Positions 7,691 through 16,704 of a stretch of 64,000 bases of DNA are shown here, one piece after another. Source of the DNA: Bacillota bacterium (GTDB taxonomy: Bacteria > Bacillota > Clostridia > Lachnospirales > Lachnospiraceae); contig JAEWSH010000072.1 of the NCBI GenBank assembly GCA_023398375.1, positions 1 through 64,000 of the forward strand, in the 5' to 3' direction. Within the stretch, counting starts at the first letter, position 1, and each line of letters starts with the position of its first letter. The notes under the pieces were generated by a model. That model had not been told where the DNA came from and did no database searches. It worked only from the letters and a program-made list of their open reading frames with translations. The translations under genes and the position numbers were made by a program.

Positions 7691-8293
7691 ATGACAAGAA
7701 AGAAAAATGGTTTTTTAACGTTTGTTTTTTCCCTTCTTCCGGGAGCCGGAGAAATGTATATGGGATTTTTTAAACAGGGTATCAGTATTATGTCAGCGTT
7801 TTTCATGTTGATATTTGTATCCAGTTGGCTCAATTTAGGACCACTGATGTTTATTTTACCGGTATTATGGTTTTATAGTTTTTTTCATGTACACAATCTG
7901 GCTTCTTTAAGAGATGAAGAATTCTACAGCATTGAAGACAAATATTTAATTGACTACGATCAAAACAAATTACAGGATATGTTTGGCCAAAATAAGGGAC
8001 GTAAAATATTAGCTATTGTACTGATCTTTCTTGGAGCCAGCGCAATCTGGGATATTTCAATGGATTTATTGGAATCATTTTTGAGTGCCATAGGTATGGA
8101 TACGGAGTGGCTTTATAGCATATCGTATAAGATGCCGCAATGTATTTTTGGAATAGCAATCATTCTGTTAGGTATTCACTTGATTAGAGGAAAGAAAAAG
8201 GAACTATATGAAATTGAAGATAAACAAGATCATATGCAAGGTCAAGCGGAAGATATTTCAATAAATAACGATGAATATAATACAATGAAATAG
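7691..8293 (+). CDS. TM2-like multi-pass membrane protein
   Basis: The start at ATG 7691 is chosen because GGAGGT lies seven bases before it; an in-frame TTG at 7676 has none. The 200-residue product begins MTRKKNGFLTFVFSLLPGAGEMYMGFFKQG, which resembles the start of TM2-type domains (two helices joined by a short turn with P-G-x-G). A third and fourth hydrophobic segment follow (KILAIVLIFLGASAIWDI and IFGIAIILLGIHLI), then a charged tail. It is the third gene of the sigma-factor operon, so it is likely one of its targets. Exact function is unknown. Confidence 0.65.
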   Translation: MTRKKNGFLTFVFSLLPGAGEMYMGFFKQGISIMSAFFMLIFVSSWLNLGPLMFILPVLWFYSFFHVHNLASLRDEEFYSIEDKYLIDYDQNKLQDMFGQNKGRKILAIVLIFLGASAIWDISMDLLESFLSAIGMDTEWLYSISYKMPQCIFGIAIILLGIHLIRGKKKELYEIEDKQDHMQGQAEDISINNDEYNTMK

Positions 8294-8319
8294 AAAAGCA
8301 GCAAAGAAAGAGGAAAAAG

Positions 8320-8604
8320 ATGAAGATTCATAAAGTAGGAACGTTGACATTCGGGATAACGCTAATAGCTATGGGTATATTATTTCTGGTACAATTATTT
8401 TTTACCGGTTTTCCACTTAAAATTGCACTGCAGGTCTGGCCGATCGTATTTATTCTGCTAGGTGTAGAAATCTTGTGTGCCAATAGAAAAGCAGAACAGC
8501 AGGAATTTGTATACGATAAAATAGCAATCATGCTAACAATGGTTTTAATGTGTTTTGCAATGTTTCTAGCAATTTTGGGAAACGCGGTGCGTATTTCGAT
8601 ATAG
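8320..8604 (+). CDS. Small LiaF/DUF5668-like membrane protein
   Basis: The 94-residue product has three hydrophobic segments and the pattern GITLIAMGILFLVQLFF...WPIVFILLGVEIL, typical of the membrane part of LiaI/LiaF-type envelope-stress proteins (DUF5668-like). It closes the sigma-factor operon 26 bases after the previous gene and is followed by a terminator. In Bacillus, related proteins restrain or report cell-envelope damage. A similar role here is inferred from family and from the operon. Confidence 0.65.
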   Translation: MKIHKVGTLTFGITLIAMGILFLVQLFFTGFPLKIALQVWPIVFILLGVEILCANRKAEQQEFVYDKIAIMLTMVLMCFAMFLAILGNAVRISI

Positions 8605-8668
8605 AATTGCTTTAATCTAAGTACCGTGAAATGAATGAAGGTATGAAAAACTAAATAATGAAAATAAG

Positions 8669-8708
8669 AAGAGCGATGAATGATAAAAATTATTAATTGC
8701 TCTTTTTG
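8669..8708 (+). terminator. Terminator of the sigma-factor operon
   Basis: AGAGCGATGAAT (8670-8681) pairs with ATTAATTGCTCT (8691-8702) with two G-T wobbles, followed by TTTTTG. Confidence 0.7.
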
Positions 8709-8720
8709 TTTGTAAAAAGG

Positions 8721-8749
8721 TTGACTTCATAAATAATATGTACTATAGT
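8721..8749 (+). promoter_or_regulatory. Promoter of the trmB-like/lysA operon
   Basis: TTGACT (8721-8726), 17-base spacer, TATAGT (8744-8749): a good vegetative promoter. GTACT at 8740-8744 and AGTAC at 8760-8764 form a short inverted repeat around the expected start site, a possible autoregulatory operator. Confidence 0.7.
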
Positions 8750-8800
8750 GTTCCTGTAAAGTACTACTAAAAGAATTCGATTGCAATAAGAGGAAATAGC

Positions 8801-9517
8801 ATGGATCAGGTAAATTGTATTGAAAAATTAGTTTTGTTTGGCTTGACCAGACAAGAAGCAACAATTTATGTATGCCTTGTACAAAATATGGAATTAACCG
8901 GATATGAAGCAGCAAAACTTACTGGAATATCCAGATCTAACGTATATAGTGCACTTGCCGGACTGACAGAAAAGGGTGCAGCATATCTGATAGAAGGTAC
9001 AACAAGTAAGTATAACGCAGTTGCTATTGAAGAATTTTGTGATAATAAAATCCGGAACATGAAAGAGGTTGCAAAGTACTTGAAGGAGCAGATTCCGGAT
9101 ATGGCAGAAATCTCGGATGGGTATATTACTATTTCAGGGTACAAGAATATACGGGATAAGATTCATCATATGATTTTGTCAGCAGATAAGCGATTATATG
9201 TATCTGCACCGGAAGAGATCATAGAAATGATAAGCAGGGAGCTGCAGGCAGTAAGTAAAAAAGAAATAAAAGTAGTTATTGTTACAAATAAAGCACCTGA
9301 TATGGAAGGCGTTACCGTGTATTTAATCGAAAAAAAAGAAAAGCAGATCCGACTTATTACAGATTCTAAATATGTATTAACAGGTGAGTTCACCGGAAGT
9401 AATCTGGATACCTGTTTATATTCTGGTCAAAAAAATTTTGTTAGTGTTTTTAAAGAAGCACTTAGCAATGAAATCAAATTAATCGCGCTCACGAAGGGAG
9501 AAATTAGAAATGAGTAA
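8801..9517 (+). CDS. TrmB-family transcriptional regulator
   Basis: The 238-residue protein has an N-terminal winged helix (about 5-75; LVLFGLTRQEATIYVCLVQ, then AAKLTGISRSNVYSALAGL) as in TrmB-type regulators. A coiled segment follows (about 80-105), then a phospholipase D-like ligand-binding region (YITISGYKNIRDKIHHMI...KRLYVSAPEEI). TrmB regulators usually sense sugars in archaea. This one overlaps lysA by 8 bases, so it may control lysine or diaminopimelate synthesis, which is inference. A vegetative promoter lies upstream. Confidence 0.8.
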   Translation: MDQVNCIEKLVLFGLTRQEATIYVCLVQNMELTGYEAAKLTGISRSNVYSALAGLTEKGAAYLIEGTTSKYNAVAIEEFCDNKIRNMKEVAKYLKEQIPDMAEISDGYITISGYKNIRDKIHHMILSADKRLYVSAPEEIIEMISRELQAVSKKEIKVVIVTNKAPDMEGVTVYLIEKKEKQIRLITDSKYVLTGEFTGSNLDTCLYSGQKNFVSVFKEALSNEIKLIALTKGEIRNE

Positions 9518-10781
9518 GACACCATTTGTAACGAAGGAACAAATTGAAGAAATTGTAAAAATATATCCAACACCTTTTCACATATATGATGAAAAAGGAA
9601 TTCGTGAAAATGCAAAAGCAGTAAAAGAGGCATTTGCATGGAATAAAGGGTTTAAAGAATATTTTGCAGTAAAGGCTACTCCCAATCCATATTTAATTGA
9701 TATCTTAAGAGAATATGGATGTGGATGCGACTGTTCTTCCTTGACAGAACTGCTGTTAAGTGAAGCCATGGGGATCGTAGGAGATAATATCATGTTTTCT
9801 TCTAATGAAACACCTGCGGAGGAATATGAATATGCCAATAAAATAGGCGCAATTATAAATTTGGATGATATTACGCATATTGACTATCTTGAGAAAATAG
9901 TCGGGAAATTACCGGAGACGTTAAGCTGTCGTTATAATCCCGGCGGAGTATTTAAGATCAGCAACGGGATCATGGATAATCCAGGAGATGCAAAATATGG
10001 ATTTACAACAGAGCAGATGTTTGAAGGCTTTAGAATCTTAAAAGAAAAAGGTGTTAAAAACTTTGGAATTCATGCATTTCTGGCTAGTAATACAGTAACA
10101 AATGAATATTACCCAATACTTGCAAAACAATTATTTGAGGTGGCAGTGCTTTTGGAAAAAGAAACCGGTGCAGATATTCAATTTATAAACCTTTCAGGCG
10201 GTATAGGAATTCCATATCAACCAGAACAGGAAGGGAATGATATCCATGCAATTGGAGAAGGTGTTCGCAAAGTATATGAAGAAGTATTAGTGCCGGCCGG
10301 AATGGGTGATATAGCTTTGTATACAGAAATGGGGCGCTTTATGATGGGACCTTATGGTCATCTGGTAACGACAGCAATTCATGAGAAACATACACATAAA
10401 GAGTATATTGGCTGTGATGCATCTGCAGTAAATTTAATGCGCCCTGCTGTCTATGGTGCTTATCATCATATTACAGTGCTTGGTAAAGAAAATGCGGCAT
10501 GTGATCATAAATATGATATTGTAGGTTCTCTTTGTGAAAATTGTGATAAATTTGCAATTGACAGAATGCTTCCAGAGATTGAAAAAGGGGATAAATTAGT
10601 GATTCATGACACGGGTGCACACGGATACTCCATGGGATATAACTATAATGGAAAACTAAAATCTGCTGAGTTATTGTTAAAAGAAGATGGCTCTGTTCAG
10701 CTAATAAGAAGAGCAGAGACACCGAAAGACTATTTTGCTACATTTGACGGTCTTGATATCTATTCAAAACTGAATATTTAA
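9510..10781 (+). CDS. lysA: Diaminopimelate decarboxylase
   Basis: The 423-residue fold III PLP enzyme decarboxylates meso-diaminopimelate to L-lysine. The PLP-binding lysine is in KEYFAVKATPNP (about residue 54). Other family marks are NLSGGIGIPY, the glycine-rich phosphate-binding region near LYTEMGRFMMGPYG, and VGSLCENCDKF with the active-site Cys from the partner subunit. Length fits LysA. The ATG lies inside the end of the TrmB gene, with AAGGGAG ahead. Related decarboxylases act on ornithine or carboxynorspermidine, so the exact substrate is likely but not certain. Confidence 0.85.
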   Translation: MSKTPFVTKEQIEEIVKIYPTPFHIYDEKGIRENAKAVKEAFAWNKGFKEYFAVKATPNPYLIDILREYGCGCDCSSLTELLLSEAMGIVGDNIMFSSNETPAEEYEYANKIGAIINLDDITHIDYLEKIVGKLPETLSCRYNPGGVFKISNGIMDNPGDAKYGFTTEQMFEGFRILKEKGVKNFGIHAFLASNTVTNEYYPILAKQLFEVAVLLEKETGADIQFINLSGGIGIPYQPEQEGNDIHAIGEGVRKVYEEVLVPAGMGDIALYTEMGRFMMGPYGHLVTTAIHEKHTHKEYIGCDASAVNLMRPAVYGAYHHITVLGKENAACDHKYDIVGSLCENCDKFAIDRMLPEIEKGDKLVIHDTGAHGYSMGYNYNGKLKSAELLLKEDGSVQLIRRAETPKDYFATFDGLDIYSKLNI

Positions 10782-10813
10782 AAAATAGAATAAAAAAAAT
10801 GTTAAAAAATGAC

Positions 10814-10842
10814 TTGTAAATCACAGTCGGATATGGTATTAT
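10814..10842 (+). promoter_or_regulatory. tRNA-Leu promoter
   Basis: TTGTAA (10814-10819), a 17-base spacer and TATTAT (10837-10842) lie 45 bases before the mature tRNA. Confidence 0.6.
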
Positions 10843-10886
10843 ATGTTTCGGCTGTGAAATATAGCCAAGCATGATTTATAGTGTAC

Positions 10887-10969
10887 GCCGGCGTGTCGGA
10901 ATGGCAGACGAGGCAGACTCAAAATCTGTTGTGGGCAACCACGTGCGGGTTCAAGTCCCGCTGCCGGCA
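10887..10969 (+). tRNA. tRNA-Leu, anticodon CAA
   Basis: An 83-base class II tRNA. The acceptor GCCGGCG (10887-10893) pairs with TGCCGGC (10962-10968), and the discriminator is A. The anticodon loop CTCAAAA (10918-10924) gives anticodon CAA at 10920-10922, reading TTG. A long variable arm around GTGGGCAACCAC and a GGGTTCAAGTCCC T-arm are present. CCA is not encoded. Confidence 0.97.
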
Positions 10970-10970
10970 T

Positions 10971-11004
10971 AAAAAACCAAGATAGTAATATATCTTGGTT
11001 TTTT
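10971..11004 (+). terminator. tRNA-Leu terminator
   Basis: AAAAAACCAAGATA (10971-10984) pairs perfectly with TATCTTGGTTTTTT (10991-11004). It starts two bases after the tRNA end. Confidence 0.9.
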
Positions 11005-11046
11005 ACTTTTCAGACAAGTATTTTGATTTGGGGGATAAAGGATATT

Positions 11047-11694
11047 ATGTTAAAAATAGCGTTACCGCAAATACAGGAACAAGTACATATTGAAGATATA
11101 CAGGAATATGTAAGCAGTCTGGCAGAAGAGGAGGAAATCCGAAATGTTCATTTAGAAAATGATGAAGCAGAAATGAAAGATTTTCATAAGATAGATTTTT
11201 CAGGCAGTATCATAGAGAAATGTCAATTTTTAAACTGCAATTTCGAGAAAGCAAGTTTTATGGACGTTATATTTTCCAAGTGTGATTTTTCCAACAGTAA
11301 TTTTTCGGATAGCTATTGGAATCGCTGTGAATTTCATGATTGTAAATATTTAGGAAGTGATTTTCACCAGGCAATAATGAAAAATTTAAAAATTTTAGAT
11401 TGTAAAATGCAGTATGCAAATTTTAACGGGGCATATTTTGAGCAGGTTCTGATGGAGCAAAGTGATTTAACAGATGCTTTTTTTTCTGAAGTAAAATATA
11501 AAAAATGGGAAGCGATAGAGACAAAATTTATCGGGACAAATTTCTTTCATACAAATCTGCGCAAGTTTGATTTTTCACAATGTGAACTGGCAGAACCCAT
11601 CGTATCAGATACAATGGGAGAGTTAAGAGGAATTCAAATTACACCGGTACAGGCATTGGAGATCGTAAAGTTATTAGAAATTGAAGTAAAATAG
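11047..11694 (+). CDS. Pentapeptide repeat protein, Qnr-like layout
   Basis: The 215-residue product has many A(D/N)LXX-type units, such as CNFEKASFMDVIFSKCDFSN, SDFHQAIMKN and TNFFHTNLRKFDFSQ. They should form a right-handed four-sided beta helix. The C-terminal helix after the last coil (LRGIQITPVQALEIVKLLEI) resembles the dimerisation tail of Qnr and McbG proteins, which mimic DNA and protect gyrase. Whether it acts on gyrase is unknown. The ATG at 11047 with AAAGGA before it is preferred to a TTG at 11023. It converges with galM with only three bases between the stops and no visible terminator. Confidence 0.8.
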   Translation: MLKIALPQIQEQVHIEDIQEYVSSLAEEEEIRNVHLENDEAEMKDFHKIDFSGSIIEKCQFLNCNFEKASFMDVIFSKCDFSNSNFSDSYWNRCEFHDCKYLGSDFHQAIMKNLKILDCKMQYANFNGAYFEQVLMEQSDLTDAFFSEVKYKKWEAIETKFIGTNFFHTNLRKFDFSQCELAEPIVSDTMGELRGIQITPVQALEIVKLLEIEVK

Positions 11695-11697
11695 TAA

Positions 11698-12777
11698 TTA
11701 AAATGCAAAAGCCCATTGGATTGTGCGTGTCCATACTTCTCCTGGCCTCAGCGTATGGTACGGGAATCCATGATTGCCTGGTGCGTCAGGATAATCCTGT
11801 GCTTCCAGAGCGATTGCACAGGAGGGGTGAACAGTAGAACCATCTTCTAGCAAAGTATGATCCTCCATATAACCACCAGAGTAAAGAACCATACAAGGAG
11901 CATCAGTTGATAGAGACATACGACGTTTGTTAGTGGAATCATAAAGGATTGCACTTGGGATTTCAGATGTAAGACTGGAATTCGATTGATTCAATACAAA
12001 AGCGTGATTATAGCCTTTGCCAGATAACAGTTGTGGATGCTTGGAGTAGTTCTGAATTTGCGCCAATAGACGATGAGGCAGACGATAATCAAATGGTGTA
12101 TGAGAGACATCGCGAATATAAGAGGGAATATGATCTTTTTTATTATAGATTACTTCATCAGATGCAATCTGTAATCGCTGATCTAACCCGGAGTTCGAAA
12201 AATCGCCGGATAAATTAAAATAAACGTGGGAGGAAAGATTTATATAGGTTTCAGTGTCAGTAATGGCACTCATTTCCAGAGTTAATACATTCTGGTCATC
12301 TAAAGTGTAACGTGCTTGTAAGGTACGATTACCTGGGAAACCATCCAATCCATCGGGTAGTGTGATTTGAAGAGTCACACTACTTTTTTTAGATTCCTCT
12401 GAGGTAGCGATGACATTCCAGTTTTGAAAGGATATATTATGAAAACCGCCGTGCAGGTTATGAATACAGTTTTCATTCCGAGTCAGCTGATAAATGGTCG
12501 ATGCAATTGGCAGCCTTCCATTTTGAATACGTCCTGCGTTAGGTCCGAGAATAGCACCCGCATAGAGAGAATTATTTTGATAAATTTCTTTATGGTAGAA
12601 AGAAAGAGCAATATTTTGCAATTTTTCGTGACAATCAGGTAAATAAATCCCACGTATACAACCACCCAGACTGCTGATTGATACATGCATTCCTTGTGCG
12701 TTATTTAAAAAATATTCTTGTAGGCCATACATGTTAGATAACAAATTAGAAGTTTGCACCATATTTATTCGTTTCAT
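11698..12777 (-). CDS. galM: Aldose 1-epimerase (mutarotase)
   Basis: The 359-residue GalM-type beta-sandwich interconverts alpha and beta anomers of free sugars. Marks seen are GAILGPNAGRIQNG near the N-terminus, ENCIHNLHGGFHNISFQNWNV with the first active His, SSHVYFNLSG with the second His, and ALEAQDYPDAPGNHGFP with the catalytic Glu. AAGGAGA precedes the ATG. It is divergent from the araG-like gene with 234 bases between, so it probably helps process the sugar brought in by that transporter, for example arabinose. Confidence 0.9.
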   Translation of the reverse strand: MKRINMVQTSNLLSNMYGLQEYFLNNAQGMHVSISSLGGCIRGIYLPDCHEKLQNIALSFYHKEIYQNNSLYAGAILGPNAGRIQNGRLPIASTIYQLTRNENCIHNLHGGFHNISFQNWNVIATSEESKKSSVTLQITLPDGLDGFPGNRTLQARYTLDDQNVLTLEMSAITDTETYINLSSHVYFNLSGDFSNSGLDQRLQIASDEVIYNKKDHIPSYIRDVSHTPFDYRLPHRLLAQIQNYSKHPQLLSGKGYNHAFVLNQSNSSLTSEIPSAILYDSTNKRRMSLSTDAPCMVLYSGGYMEDHTLLEDGSTVHPSCAIALEAQDYPDAPGNHGFPYHTLRPGEVWTRTIQWAFAF

Positions 12778-12862
12778 ATATATAAATCTCCTTTTAAATA
12801 GATAAGTTTCTTGTAAACAATGTACAATGGATGGAGAAACGTAACAATGCTTTAAACTATAA

Positions 12863-12928
12863 AGAGCAATTTTTATAAACTATTGGGCAAAAAAGAAGAA
12901 TGAAGTATATAAGAAATTAAGATATACT
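12863..12928 (+). promoter_or_regulatory. Operator and promoter of the ABC importer operon
   Basis: AGAGCAATTTTTATAAAC at 12863-12880 is followed, 42 bases later, by the -10 box TATACT at 12923-12928 inside GATATACTA. No good -35 is visible at the right distance, as expected for an activator-dependent promoter. The same 18 bases and the same distance occur in front of the DUF5107 gene (17719-17784). An AraC-family activator encoded at 16776-17627 is the obvious candidate. Confidence 0.7.
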
Positions 12929-13011
12929 ATAGCTAAATGAAACAGCAGTATGATTACGAAAAGTAGGATATGGTTTTGAAAAGTATGGTTTGGAAAATTG
13001 GAGAATTGTGT

Positions 13012-14511
13012 ATGGGCAACAAAGTTGAGTTTAAACATATTACTAAATACTTCCCGGGTGTGAAAGCCTTAGAAGATATTTGCTTTGAAGTGAACAGTGG
13101 AGAAGTGCTTGCGTTTATGGGTGAGAACGGAGCTGGCAAATCTACATTATTAAAGATCCTAAATGGAGATTATCAGCCTACGAAAGGAAAATATCTTATT
13201 GATGGTGAGGAAAAGCATTTTATCCAGCCCTGCGAAGCAATTGAAGAAGGTATCAGCGTTATTTATCAGGAACGGCAGGTTATCATGGATTTATCTGTTA
13301 CAGAGAATGTGTTTTTAGGAAGAATGCCTTCAGGACCATTCGGTATCATTAACATGAAAGAGGCGAATCGCAGGACACAAGAGATAATTGAGGACTTTGG
13401 ATTGGATATGAAACCGACAGATATGGTAAAGGATTTGAGTATTGCTTATCAGCAGATGGTTGAAATTATGAAAGCATATAGCAGAGAGAATCTGAAATTA
13501 ATCGCATTTGATGAACCAACCGCCAGTTTAAGTGATGCTGAGATCGCAAGCTTATTTAGTATTATTCAAAAGTTGAAACAAGAAGGTAAGATGATTCTTT
13601 ATGTATCTCATCGTATGCAGGAAATACAACAAATTGCAGATAAAGTAGCTATCTTCAAAGATGGTAAGTACATGGGAACTTATAAAATTGGTGAAATTTC
13701 TGAAAAGGAAATCATCAGGAAAATGGTCGGACGTGATCTTGGAGATATTTATAATAAGTTAGACCGTGATAAAGAAATTGGAGATGTATTGTTAGAAGTA
13801 AAACATTTACAAACAGAATTAGTAAAGGATGTTTCTTTTACTTTGCATAAAGGTGAAGTTCTTGGTTTTTCAGGACTGGTCGGTGCGGGAAGAACAGAAT
13901 CTATGCGAGCTATTATAGGAGCAGATAAGGTAATCAGTGGAGAAATTTATCTGGAAGGAAAACAAATACATAATCATTCACCGCATGACGCGATGGAAAA
14001 AGGGATCGTACTTGTACCGGAAGACAGGAAAACACAAGGAATACTTACAAATCTTGGAGTTGGTGAAAATATAACGATAGGTTCCTTAGATGGAAATTCT
14101 AATAAAATAGGGATTCTGGATCGCAAAAAAGAACGTAAGATGTGGGAAGACGGAATAAAGAATTTTAAAATTAAAACTCCATATCCAGAAAAAAAGATTA
14201 TAGAGTTAAGCGGGGGGAACCAGCAGAAGGCGGTCGTAGCCAGATGGATGGCAACGAACCCAAAGGTGCTTATTTTAGACGAGCCGACTAAAGGTATTGA
14301 TATTGGTGCCAAATCAGAATTCTATAATATGATATGTGAATTTGCAAAGCAGGGACTTGGAGTAATTCTTATTTCGTCAGAACTGCCGGAGATCATGGGA
14401 TTATCCGACCGAATCATTGTTATGAAGTCGAGAAGAATTTCAGGTGAAGTGAAACGGGAAGAGGCAACTGAAGAGACATTACTTGGATTGGCAATGATGG
14501 AGGGTGAATGA
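13012..14511 (+). CDS. araG: Sugar ABC importer, duplicated ATP-binding subunit (AraG-like)
   Basis: The product of 499 residues has two nucleotide-binding domains. The first has Walker A GENGAGKST, the Q-loop region IYQERQVIMDLSV, and Walker B LIAFDEPTASLSD. The second has GLVGAGRTE, VPEDRKTQG, the signature LSGGNQQK and VLILDEPTKGID. This tandem layout is specific to the monosaccharide importers of the AraG/RbsA/MglA class. Start ATG 13012 has GGAG eight bases before it; a longer in-frame ATG at 12970 has no ribosome site. It is the first gene of a three-gene operon. The arabinose assignment comes from the binding protein (15591). Confidence 0.88.
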   Translation: MGNKVEFKHITKYFPGVKALEDICFEVNSGEVLAFMGENGAGKSTLLKILNGDYQPTKGKYLIDGEEKHFIQPCEAIEEGISVIYQERQVIMDLSVTENVFLGRMPSGPFGIINMKEANRRTQEIIEDFGLDMKPTDMVKDLSIAYQQMVEIMKAYSRENLKLIAFDEPTASLSDAEIASLFSIIQKLKQEGKMILYVSHRMQEIQQIADKVAIFKDGKYMGTYKIGEISEKEIIRKMVGRDLGDIYNKLDRDKEIGDVLLEVKHLQTELVKDVSFTLHKGEVLGFSGLVGAGRTESMRAIIGADKVISGEIYLEGKQIHNHSPHDAMEKGIVLVPEDRKTQGILTNLGVGENITIGSLDGNSNKIGILDRKKERKMWEDGIKNFKIKTPYPEKKIIELSGGNQQKAVVARWMATNPKVLILDEPTKGIDIGAKSEFYNMICEFAKQGLGVILISSELPEIMGLSDRIIVMKSRRISGEVKREEATEETLLGLAMMEGE

Positions 14512-14512
14512 C

Positions 14513-15505
14513 ATGAATAGAGAAAATTGTAAACAGAAAATACAAATTGATGGAAGCATTGCAGTTTTATTATGTGCATTAACAGTGGTAACAATCATAT
14601 TTACGGTTCTAAATAAAAATTTTTTCAGTTTGGCCAATTTAACAAATGTATTAATTGCAGCAGCATTGGTAGGGTTAGTAGCCATTGGTGAGACTTATTT
14701 GATTATTGCAGGTTTAAACGATCTGGCACCGGGATCTGTATCTGCTTTCTCCGGAGTGTTATGTGCAATATTGGTGGGCACGTTTGGATTGAATTTTGGA
14801 TTATCTTTAATTATTACTATTGCAGCAGCAATGGTCGCTGGTCTGTTTAATGCATGGATGGTTAGCTATATAAAGCTCCAGCCATTTATTGCAACACTTG
14901 TTACACAAGCGATTTTTAGAGGATTCGCTTATATTATATGTGGTGGCAAAGCAGTTGCAGTTGCAGACACCGCTTTTATATGGGTCGGTAAGGCGAGATT
15001 TATTGGTATCCCATTTACCGTTTGGATTTTAATTATCGCATTTGTGATATTTGGATTGATTTTATCTAAAACAAAATTTGGACGTAGTATTTATGCGATC
15101 GGTGGAAATCCGGAAGCAGCCAGATTAGCTGGACTTAGTCCTAGGAAAATTACTGTGGTATGTTATTTAATTATGGAAGGTCTATGTGGACTCGGCGGTG
15201 TCATCCTTGCAGCGCGTATGAATTCCGGACAGCCGACAGCATGCGTTAATTTGGAGTTTGATGCTATTACAGCAGTTATTCTTGGCGGTGTATCCTTTAC
15301 AGGAGGTGTCGGCAATATGGGCGGCACATTTCTGGGTGTATTATTAATTCAAGCATTTAATACAGGTCTTACTATGGTGCAGGTACCTACATTCTGGCAG
15401 TACGTAGCACGTGGATCCTTATTATTGATTGCATTAACGATTGATTATGTACGAAAAACAAACAGGGATAAGAAATTATTGGCGGACAGTATGAAGAATC
15501 TGTAA
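14513..15505 (+). CDS. araH: Sugar ABC importer, permease subunit (AraH-like)
   Basis: The 330-residue protein has about ten hydrophobic segments in the BPD_transp_2 pattern, with the family motif SKTKFGRSIYAIGGNPEAARLAGL between membrane helices and GGVSFTGGVGNMGGTFLG near the end. It forms the membrane channel of a ribose/arabinose/galactose-type importer. ATG 14513 is chosen with GGAGGG eight bases upstream; it lies directly after the ATPase gene stop. It works with the preceding ATPase and following binding protein. Confidence 0.9.
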   Translation: MNRENCKQKIQIDGSIAVLLCALTVVTIIFTVLNKNFFSLANLTNVLIAAALVGLVAIGETYLIIAGLNDLAPGSVSAFSGVLCAILVGTFGLNFGLSLIITIAAAMVAGLFNAWMVSYIKLQPFIATLVTQAIFRGFAYIICGGKAVAVADTAFIWVGKARFIGIPFTVWILIIAFVIFGLILSKTKFGRSIYAIGGNPEAARLAGLSPRKITVVCYLIMEGLCGLGGVILAARMNSGQPTACVNLEFDAITAVILGGVSFTGGVGNMGGTFLGVLLIQAFNTGLTMVQVPTFWQYVARGSLLLIALTIDYVRKTNRDKKLLADSMKNL

Positions 15506-15590
15506 GAATCAGGTTATTTTGCAAGGTAAGGTCGACATTATTTTGCTAAATGATAGAGAATGGTAATTAACATATGGAGGTAGAAAGTAT

Positions 15591-16667
15591 ATGAAAAAGA
15601 AATTATTATCAAGCATACTTGCCTTATCAATGGCAGCAGGTATTATGACAGGATGTGGTTCTACATCGGAAACGGCAGCAGATAACGCAGCGACCGATAC
15701 AACAGCGTCAGGGACTACTGATACAGTGGAAACGGAGGCAACAACAGCTGGTACAGGAAAAGAAGGCGGTCTTACCATTTATGGTATTTATAAGGCTGGT
15801 GATCAGACATGGTTTATTGATGAAGGCGATGCTGCAAAGGCAGCTTGTGAAGCAAATGGAGATACATTTGTATATTGTGACAGCCAGATGAATCCTGAAA
15901 GCTGTTTGAAATATGTAGATACAGCAATTGCAGAAAAAGCAGATGGTATCGTAATGTGTATTCCTGATCAGACAATGTCACAGGCGATTGTTGATAAGTG
16001 TAAGGAGGCAGGAATGCCAATTGTAGCGGTTGATGATGCACTTGAAGTGAACGGTGAGAAAATTGCCCCTTGGGTCGGTATTGACGGTTATGTAATCGGT
16101 CAGGCAAATGGAGAGTGGATGGCTGACTATGCGAAAGATAATAACCTGATTGAAGATGAAGAATGTGGTGTTCTATTTTTAACCATGGATACAGTATCAA
16201 GTTGTGTACCAAGAACAGAAGGAGAAAAAGATAAATTTTTTGAAATGACAAGTTTTGATAAAAACAGAGTATTCTATGGTGACAACGATGGTACCACGGA
16301 TAAGGGTAACCAGGCCGCGACAGCAGTTATTACTGCAAATCCTCAGATTAAAAAATGGCTTGTAATGTCAGCGAATGAAGAAAGTGCAATTGGTGCTGTC
16401 AGAGCACTTGAAACAGCCGGACTTGATGCGGATTCCTGCGTAATCGGATTAGGTGCCTATCTTGCAAAAGACGAATGGAATGAAGGAAAAGATATTTGTA
16501 TGAAAGCTTCCTGTTACTTCTCAGCTGATTCTATTGGCGGGACATCCATTCAGGTATTAACTGACTATATTAATAATGGAACAGAAATTCCAAAAGAAAC
16601 AGCAGTTCCTGCAACTGTATGTACGCCGGAAACATATAAAGACGTTATGGGTGCAGCAGCTAACTAA
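15591..16667 (+). CDS. araF: Sugar-binding lipoprotein of the ABC importer (AraF-like)
   Basis: The 358-residue product has a lipoprotein signal peptide ending GIMTGC (Cys22), a Thr/Ala-rich linker (about 23-58) and a type I periplasmic-binding fold. Segments DGIVMCIPDQTMSQAIV, AVDDALEVNGEKIAPWV and ANPQIKKWLVMSANEESAIG line up by eye with E. coli L-arabinose-binding protein AraF better than with ribose or galactose binders I know. It should bring L-arabinose or a similar pentose to the AraG/AraH pair at the outer face of the membrane. It is the third gene, 85 bases after the permease, with GGAGG before the ATG. Substrate is inference. Confidence 0.82.
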   Translation: MKKKLLSSILALSMAAGIMTGCGSTSETAADNAATDTTASGTTDTVETEATTAGTGKEGGLTIYGIYKAGDQTWFIDEGDAAKAACEANGDTFVYCDSQMNPESCLKYVDTAIAEKADGIVMCIPDQTMSQAIVDKCKEAGMPIVAVDDALEVNGEKIAPWVGIDGYVIGQANGEWMADYAKDNNLIEDEECGVLFLTMDTVSSCVPRTEGEKDKFFEMTSFDKNRVFYGDNDGTTDKGNQAATAVITANPQIKKWLVMSANEESAIGAVRALETAGLDADSCVIGLGAYLAKDEWNEGKDICMKASCYFSADSIGGTSIQVLTDYINNGTEIPKETAVPATVCTPETYKDVMGAAAN

Positions 16668-16704
16668 ATGAACACAGTGCGAACTATCATCCCTTTTATA
16701 TAGC

